Source: Bacteroidota bacterium (GTDB lineage Bacteria; Bacteroidota; Bacteroidia; Chitinophagales; Chitinophagaceae). From it: a stretch of DNA of 17,988 nt. The number at the start of each line of letters is the position of its first letter. The stretch's first letter is position 1. Both the position numbers and the translations under genes were made by a program. The stretch is taken from the NCBI GenBank assembly GCA_023429825.1, contig JAEZDC010000129.1, positions 1 through 17,988 on the forward strand. The letters are read 5' to 3'. Below the pieces are notes generated by a model. It saw only the letters and a list, made by a program, of their open reading frames with translations. It was not told where the DNA came from and searched no databases. Below are positions 14,086-17,988 of the stretch, in pieces.

Positions 14086-15154
14086 CGGTTACGGTTGTAG
14101 GTTTATCTGGTTTGTGTTTATTTCTTATCAATGGCAATGCAACAGTAAATGAGCGGTGGTCTTTCAATACCTGGAAACCTTGCTGTTTCAATAACAGGTA
14201 TTTGTTTGCGATATTCTGCAGCCCCACTTTGTTGGAAGGTGCTTTTTGAGAACGCAATTGTAAATTATTACTAACCAATAATTGGTTGCCAACTGTAAAT
14301 ACTTCGATCTTCAATGGTATGTTTTTCGACAGTACATTGTGTTTTACGGCATTCTCTATTAGTAGTTGTAAACTCAATGATGGTAACAGGTGCTCACTGT
14401 ATCTATAATCAATATTGATATTTAGCTGCACAGCTTCACCATGTCGTGTTTTTAACAGTTTGTAATAAGACTCGATAAAGCGAATTTCTGTATTTAATGC
14501 ACTAAGCCCATCTTCATTATTCTTTAAAAGATATCGATATACTTTGCTCAATTCATTTAAAAAGATCTCTGCTTGTTTGGTATCCTCGGTGATCAGCGAT
14601 GATAAAGTATTGAAGCAATTAAAAAGGAAATGTGGGTTCACCTGGTTTTTGAGCACTTCAAATTCATCCTCTGTTTTTAATTGTTCCAGCATTGCCTGTT
14701 CAGCAATATTTTTCTTCCATATCGCCAAAGTGTACTCAGCCTCCCATGTACTCACGGCAATAAGTGAAAGTGCTAATGCTGTCCAGAGCAGCGGAAGTAA
14801 ATCATCTGCAGAAAACCGGTAGTCTAATATATGCCATGCATCATATGCATACACCAGTGCGGTAAGTGAAGCCACAGATAAAATAAACTGAGATAATGCC
14901 TGCAGCGTTACTCGTACGGCGATCTGTTTCATTGTTGGAAAACGTTTTCTCGCCCACATCAATGCGCTCACCTGTATGCAACCGGTTATAAAAATCGAGA
15001 TCGCTATAAGAGGATAAGATATCAGCCATGCATTATTTAATGTAAAAGCGTAGTTCCCCAATAGAATATAATTGACCCACGCACTCACAACAGGGATATG
15101 CAAGAGGAAACTCATCCATTCCAAATAGCCCGTGTTGCCGATCATGCTTCTCAT
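14060..15154 (-). CDS. LytS-type sensor histidine kinase (catalytically complete)
   Basis: This 364-aa inner-membrane kinase has about four hydrophobic segments (roughly 13-35, 43-66, 85-105 and 119-136), a short linker, and the phospho-acceptor motif 'QVNPHFLFNCFN' (H175). The N box 'LLIENAVKHN' (264-273) and the G2 box 'KVGLQNIANKY' (309-319) are intact. There is no large external sensor domain, so it either senses in the membrane or takes its signal from a partner. It starts in an ATGA overlap with the preceding kinase gene and overlaps the regulator gene by 26 bp. It is similar in architecture to the preceding kinase, so the two are probably an old duplication. Confidence 0.93.
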   Translation of the reverse strand: MRSMIGNTGYLEWMSFLLHIPVVSAWVNYILLGNYAFTLNNAWLISYPLIAISIFITGCIQVSALMWARKRFPTMKQIAVRVTLQALSQFILSVASLTALVYAYDAWHILDYRFSADDLLPLLWTALALSLIAVSTWEAEYTLAIWKKNIAEQAMLEQLKTEDEFEVLKNQVNPHFLFNCFNTLSSLITEDTKQAEIFLNELSKVYRYLLKNNEDGLSALNTEIRFIESYYKLLKTRHGEAVQLNINIDYRYSEHLLPSLSLQLLIENAVKHNVLSKNIPLKIEVFTVGNQLLVSNNLQLRSQKAPSNKVGLQNIANKYLLLKQQGFQVLKDHRSFTVALPLIRNKHKPDKPTTVTDESTYSRR

Positions 15155-16212
15155 GCCATAACTATTTGAGGGTCGGGAATTAATGGAATGGAGATCATTC
15201 GCTGTATGGTGTTTTCAGTTACCTGCACTGCCCGGCTGCAAAGCAGGTCGTATTTGCGAGCAATGTTCTCAAGTAGTGTATTATCAACGATCGTATTAAT
15301 CTTGCACTGCACAGAGTTACAGATCACCAGGGAATCGTCCTGCACATACATTAATATTTTCAAAGGAGCATCTTTGCTGACGCAGTTGTTGTTTACTGAA
15401 TTTTCCAGTATTGCCTGAAGTGTCAATGGAGCAATCATGTGAACCATGGATGATCGCGGTATATCCATGTGCAGCATAATGCCATCACCATGTCGTTGCT
15501 TCAAGAGGTAATAAAATGATTGTATGAAAGTAAGTTCGGTACCCAGCGACACCAGTTGTTCATCTCTGTAACGTAACAGGTAACGGTACACTTTGCTGAG
15601 ATGATTGAGGAACAGTTCGGCTTTATCCGCATCTTCCTGGATCAGGCTGCTTAGCGTATTTAAACTGTTGAAAAGAAAATGCGGATTCACGTGGCTTTTT
15701 AATCCCAGTAATTTGCTTTGCGTGTATTGCTTCCGCAGGCTTTCTGTCTGCACTGACGTTTCTTTCAGTTGCTCAAAACGATAAATGGCTTCCATCAGGA
15801 AGGTGATAAAGGTGTTGATCACCACTGCTGCGAGATATGCATAATAAAAATGAGCTTCATTATAACGATAACCGAAAAACCCCACTGAGTTGTACATAAT
15901 AAGCACCAGTGAAATGAACAAAGCACTCATCAGGTAAAATATACCCAGGCAGATAAGTATCCTTTTCACCAATTCTGCTTCAGAAGGAAAACGGTTACGC
16001 AGTTGTACCGCTACAAAACCGCAACCATTGAAGAAAACTGTAAGGAATATAAATGTGGCGACCAATGTGCCTGCAAACATTCTTACATCGTTGAATAAAC
16101 CAGCGCCATATAACATATAATTGAGCAGTACCGCAACCGGTACCATACAAAGGACCATCACCAGCAGGTCTTTAGAATGATATTTCGGCAGTTTGGCTAA
16201 TGTTAGCTTCAC
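15151..16212 (-). CDS. LytS-type sensor kinase with altered ATP-binding motifs
   Basis: This 353-aa membrane protein has about four hydrophobic segments (roughly 16-36, 46-66, 84-107 and 122-142) and an intact phospho-acceptor motif 'HVNPHFLFNSLN' (H178). The ATP-binding module departs from the family. The N box reads 'ILENSVNNN' (268-276), where the sister kinase has IENAVKHN, and the G2 segment reads 'TLLENIARKY' (312-321) without the glycine of GLxNI. It may bind ATP poorly and act as a partner subunit of the sister kinase. The start is a GTG at 16212: an in-frame TAA stop lies four codons upstream and the overlapping ATG is out of frame. It is the first gene of the kinase-kinase-regulator operon. 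Confidence 0.9.
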   Translation of the reverse strand: MKLTLAKLPKYHSKDLLVMVLCMVPVAVLLNYMLYGAGLFNDVRMFAGTLVATFIFLTVFFNGCGFVAVQLRNRFPSEAELVKRILICLGIFYLMSALFISLVLIMYNSVGFFGYRYNEAHFYYAYLAAVVINTFITFLMEAIYRFEQLKETSVQTESLRKQYTQSKLLGLKSHVNPHFLFNSLNTLSSLIQEDADKAELFLNHLSKVYRYLLRYRDEQLVSLGTELTFIQSFYYLLKQRHGDGIMLHMDIPRSSMVHMIAPLTLQAILENSVNNNCVSKDAPLKILMYVQDDSLVICNSVQCKINTIVDNTLLENIARKYDLLCSRAVQVTENTIQRMISIPLIPDPQIVMA

Positions 16213-16264
16213 ATTGTTAAATTATCATTTTTTGCTTTGCCGAAAGAACCGGGAATAGAATTGA

Positions 16265-16296
16265 TGAATGAAATGCGTGAAATAGAGGATGAATTG
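16265..16296. promoter_or_regulatory. 21-bp-phased direct repeat upstream of the kinase/regulator operon
   Basis: TGAATGAAATG (16265-16275) and AGGATGAATTG (16286-16296) share the core ATGAAWTG with the repeats before the propeller-sensor gene and have the same 21-bp offset. TGAATGAAATGC matches TGTATGAAATGC at 10168 at 11 of 12 positions. The pair is 53-84 bp before the GTG start of the operon, a good place for an autoregulatory operator. Confidence 0.5.
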
Positions 16297-16311
16297 ATAT
16301 TTAAGCAGGCA

Positions 16312-16328
16312 CAGGTTCATTTAACCTG
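16312..16328. repeat. Short inverted repeat
   Basis: CAGGTT and AACCTG pair around a 5-base loop. An outer AGCAGG / CCTGCT match overlaps it. The lack of a T-tract argues against a terminator; it may be an operator or chance. Confidence 0.35.
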
Positions 16329-16430
16329 CTGGCCATTCTCCGAGGTCAGACTTCTGCCAGATATCATTTAGGGGTATAATTACTTCATAATGACCCTCAT
16401 AACCACGGCTACTTGCCCCTTCGTCATTTC

Positions 16431-16444
16431 ATGATTATAATCAT
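16431..16444. promoter_or_regulatory. 14-bp palindrome upstream of the YceI-like gene
   Basis: ATGATTATAATCAT is perfectly palindromic. Its centre lies about 51 bp before the -7 element at 16489, a position suited to a dimeric activator. Confidence 0.4.
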
Positions 16445-16488
16445 ATTTATGATTGATGCCTGTTACTTATAACCTTCTTACCGCAGGG

Positions 16489-16496
16489 TACTTTTG
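16489..16496 (+). promoter_or_regulatory. -7 element for the YceI-porin operon
   Basis: TACTTTTG matches TAnnTTTG. A transcript from it would start near 16503 and have a leader of about 50 bases before the ATG at 16552. No good TTTG -33 element is visible, which fits a promoter helped by an activator. Confidence 0.5.
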
Positions 16497-16551
16497 ATCT
16501 ATCAAGTCAAGGAAATACTTGATCAATCTAATCACACACAAACTAAATAAT

Positions 16552-17133
16552 ATGAAACTTCTAAAGAGCCTCTGCCTGCTGGCAACATTTGCAACCTTTT
16601 CTTTCGCAGGCCTTGCACAAATGAAATACACCGACCGTGGTGTTGATATTGTAGTGAAAGGAACATCTAATATACACGACTGGGATGTGAAATCTGATAA
16701 GGGTATTGTTGATGCTACCATCGCAATGGGAGCAGGAGATAAAACCGTTACGTTTTCAAAGCTTGCTTTCGTAGTTAACGCTGAAACACTCAAGAGCGGT
16801 AAAAGCGGTATGGACAAAAACACATACAAGGCCTTAAAAACTGAAGAACATAAGAATATCAATTTCGATCTTCTTTCTGCTAATGCTATCCCAACTGATG
16901 GTAATACTTACCAGGTGAAAGCAAAAGGTAATCTTACTGTAGCCGGTGTAACTAAACCTATTGATCTTATTGTAACTGCTAAATGGAACAATGCAGATAA
17001 AAGCCTTAGTATTTCAGGTGCAAAAGCTTTCAACATGACCGAGTTTGGTGTAAAACCACCTACAGCCCTGTTCGGTACCATTAAAACAGGCGATGAAGTG
17101 AATATCAATTTCAACGTGCAAATAACCAAGTAA
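16552..17133 (+). CDS. YceI family protein (secreted, lipocalin-like)
   Basis: This 193-aa exported protein has a signal peptide (about 1-22, ending AGLAQ). The YceI domain fills the rest: 'VVKGTSNIHDWDVKSD' (34-49) is the typical start of the Bacteroidota subgroup, and 'GNLTVAGVTKPIDLIVTAKW' lies near the middle of the second half. YceI proteins are beta-barrels that bind polyisoprenoid-type lipids; their precise role is not settled. The ATG at 16552 is chosen because it begins the signal peptide; an in-frame TTG at 16519 would add a non-signal-like extension. A porin-like gene follows 32 bp downstream, so the two are probably co-transcribed. Confidence 0.93.
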   Translation: MKLLKSLCLLATFATFSFAGLAQMKYTDRGVDIVVKGTSNIHDWDVKSDKGIVDATIAMGAGDKTVTFSKLAFVVNAETLKSGKSGMDKNTYKALKTEEHKNINFDLLSANAIPTDGNTYQVKAKGNLTVAGVTKPIDLIVTAKWNNADKSLSISGAKAFNMTEFGVKPPTALFGTIKTGDEVNINFNVQITK

Positions 17134-17165
17134 AACCAACTGTAAATTCTATTAAATAAAACATT

Positions 17166-17988
17166 ATGAAAAAGAAAACCTTATCCTTCCTACTCATACT
17201 TCTGGCAGTGATACCCCAATTAGTATTAGCACAGGATGAAAAGAAAATGACTTACGGAACACCTAATTATTTCCGTTCTTATGGAAAAGATGGTATCGGT
17301 GTTTTCGAAGCAACTAAGGCTGATGCAGATAAGAAGTTTGAAAACATGAAGATCAGGCTAGGCGCCGGCTTTACTCAACAATTCCAGGGAATTAAACATT
17401 CTAATGCAACGGCTCTTAATAATACTGGTACAGGTGCTAACAGGCTTTGGAAATTGACTCCTGGTTTTATGACATCTCAGGCAAACCTGTTCATTGACGC
17501 TGAATTAGCTGATGGTGTATTGCTGAATGTAACCAGCTACATGTCTTCTCGTCACCACAATGAATTCTGGGTGAAAGGTGGATATATCCAGTTCAATAAA
17601 TTACCTATCAAGAGTAAATTACTTGAAAACCTCATGAAGTATACTACTATCAAAGTAGGTCACTATGAAGTAAACTACGGTGATGCACACTTCCGCCGTC
17701 CTGATGGTGGTAATACGATCCAGGCTCCTTTCATGGAAGGAAACATTATGGATGCATTTGCTACGGAGATCGGTGGTGAGATCATGGTTCAGAAGAATGG
17801 CTTGTTCGGTATAGTAGGTGTTACTAATGGTATGATCAAAGGACACGTTGACTCTACTTACAAAACAACCCAGGATGAGAATGTAAAGAGAAATCCATCT
17901 ATTATCTTAAAAGGTGGTTATGATAAGCAATTCACTGATAAGATCAGGGTTCGTGCAAGTGGTAGCTTATATACAAACAGCAGCCAGG
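17166..17988 (+). CDS. Porin-like outer membrane beta-barrel protein, 3' end outside the window
   Basis: An ATG at 17166 opens a frame that runs to the window edge (274 residues visible). A signal peptide (1-22, 'MKKKTLSFLLILLAV' to VLAQ) is followed by alternating amphipathic strands typical of outer membrane barrels: 'MKIRLGAGFTQQFQGI', 'ANLFIDAELADGVLLNVTSY', 'EFWVKGGYIQFNK', 'TTIKVGHYEVNYGDAHFRRP' and 'GLFGIVGVTNGMIKG'. The pattern fits Bacteroidota porins of the phosphate-selective or OprO/P-like kind, but no substrate can be named. It follows the YceI gene by 32 bp in the same direction, suggesting a joint envelope function. Confidence 0.82.
   Translation, partial: MKKKTLSFLLILLAVIPQLVLAQDEKKMTYGTPNYFRSYGKDGIGVFEATKADADKKFENMKIRLGAGFTQQFQGIKHSNATALNNTGTGANRLWKLTPGFMTSQANLFIDAELADGVLLNVTSYMSSRHHNEFWVKGGYIQFNKLPIKSKLLENLMKYTTIKVGHYEVNYGDAHFRRPDGGNTIQAPFMEGNIMDAFATEIGGEIMVQKNGLFGIVGVTNGMIKGHVDSTYKTTQDENVKRNPSIILKGGYDKQFTDKIRVRASGSLYTNSSQ

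Larger units (their letters stand above)
16213..16551. other. Divergent control region between kinase operon and yceI-like gene
   Basis: No gene lies here. Reading rightwards the region holds a 21-bp-phased repeat pair near the kinase operon (16265-16296), a small hairpin (16312-16328), a 14-bp palindrome (16431-16444) and a -7 promoter element (16489-16496) for the YceI-like gene. I found no clear TAnnTTTG element for the minus-strand operon. Confidence 0.6.

Noticed and set aside
14544..14822. Plus-strand open frame opposite the LytS kinase
   Set aside because: It is antisense to the NPHFLFN region; a mirror of a conserved gene.
1..17988. CRISPR arrays, insertion sequences and toxin-antitoxin pairs
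   Set aside because: No regularly spaced repeats, transposase motifs or recognisable toxin/antitoxin families were seen on either strand.

Overview
The window looks like a Bacteroidota chromosome, most probably Chitinophagaceae or a relative. Four things point there: LytS/LytTR pairs, a Reg_prop/Y_Y_Y sensor, a YceI-porin pair, and promoter elements of the TTTG / TAnnTTTG type in place of -35/-10 boxes, with no clear Shine-Dalgarno sequences. G+C is moderate, around 40%, with one clearly AT-richer gene at about 30%.

Left part (1-6821) looks like accessory DNA. It opens with the 3' end of a small hypothetical gene overlapping a complete LytS-type histidine kinase and LytTR response regulator operon (3-2153). 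A mostly non-coding stretch follows, with one gene resembling DUF6943 of conjugative elements and a near-perfect direct repeat (2154-3586). Next is an AT-rich WG-repeat-like orphan gene (3587-4294). A compact divergent cassette (4368-6584) has four overlapping or closely spaced minus-strand genes: a conserved 251-aa protein, a DUF5675 protein, and two tiny membrane proteins, the last only 57 aa. Two small plus-strand genes sit behind a good Bacteroidota promoter. At 6822 a tRNA T-arm/acceptor-like segment begins without the rest of a tRNA and is followed by a strong terminator. I read this as a possible attachment-site scar closing an island on its right.

Right part (7386-17988) looks like ordinary chromosome. 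A two-gene minus-strand operon encodes an MBOAT O-acyltransferase (AlgI-like) and a membrane-anchored SGNH-like partner, probably for O-acetylation of an exported polysaccharide. Diverging from it is a 1025-aa periplasmic propeller/Y_Y_Y sensor whose cytoplasmic kinase module appears catalytically dead. Convergent with that is a minus-strand operon of two LytS-type kinases and one LytTR regulator. It diverges from a YceI gene and a porin-like outer membrane protein cut by the window end.

The most interesting reading is that the right-hand signalling genes form one circuit. The same direct repeat (core ATGAAWTG, copies exactly 21 bp apart) lies upstream of the pseudokinase sensor gene and upstream of the kinase/regulator operon, and a weaker pair lies toward the O-acetylation operon. 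LytTR regulators bind such helically phased direct repeats. I infer that the regulator at 13309-14085 controls its own operon, the dead-kinase sensor and perhaps the acetylation genes.
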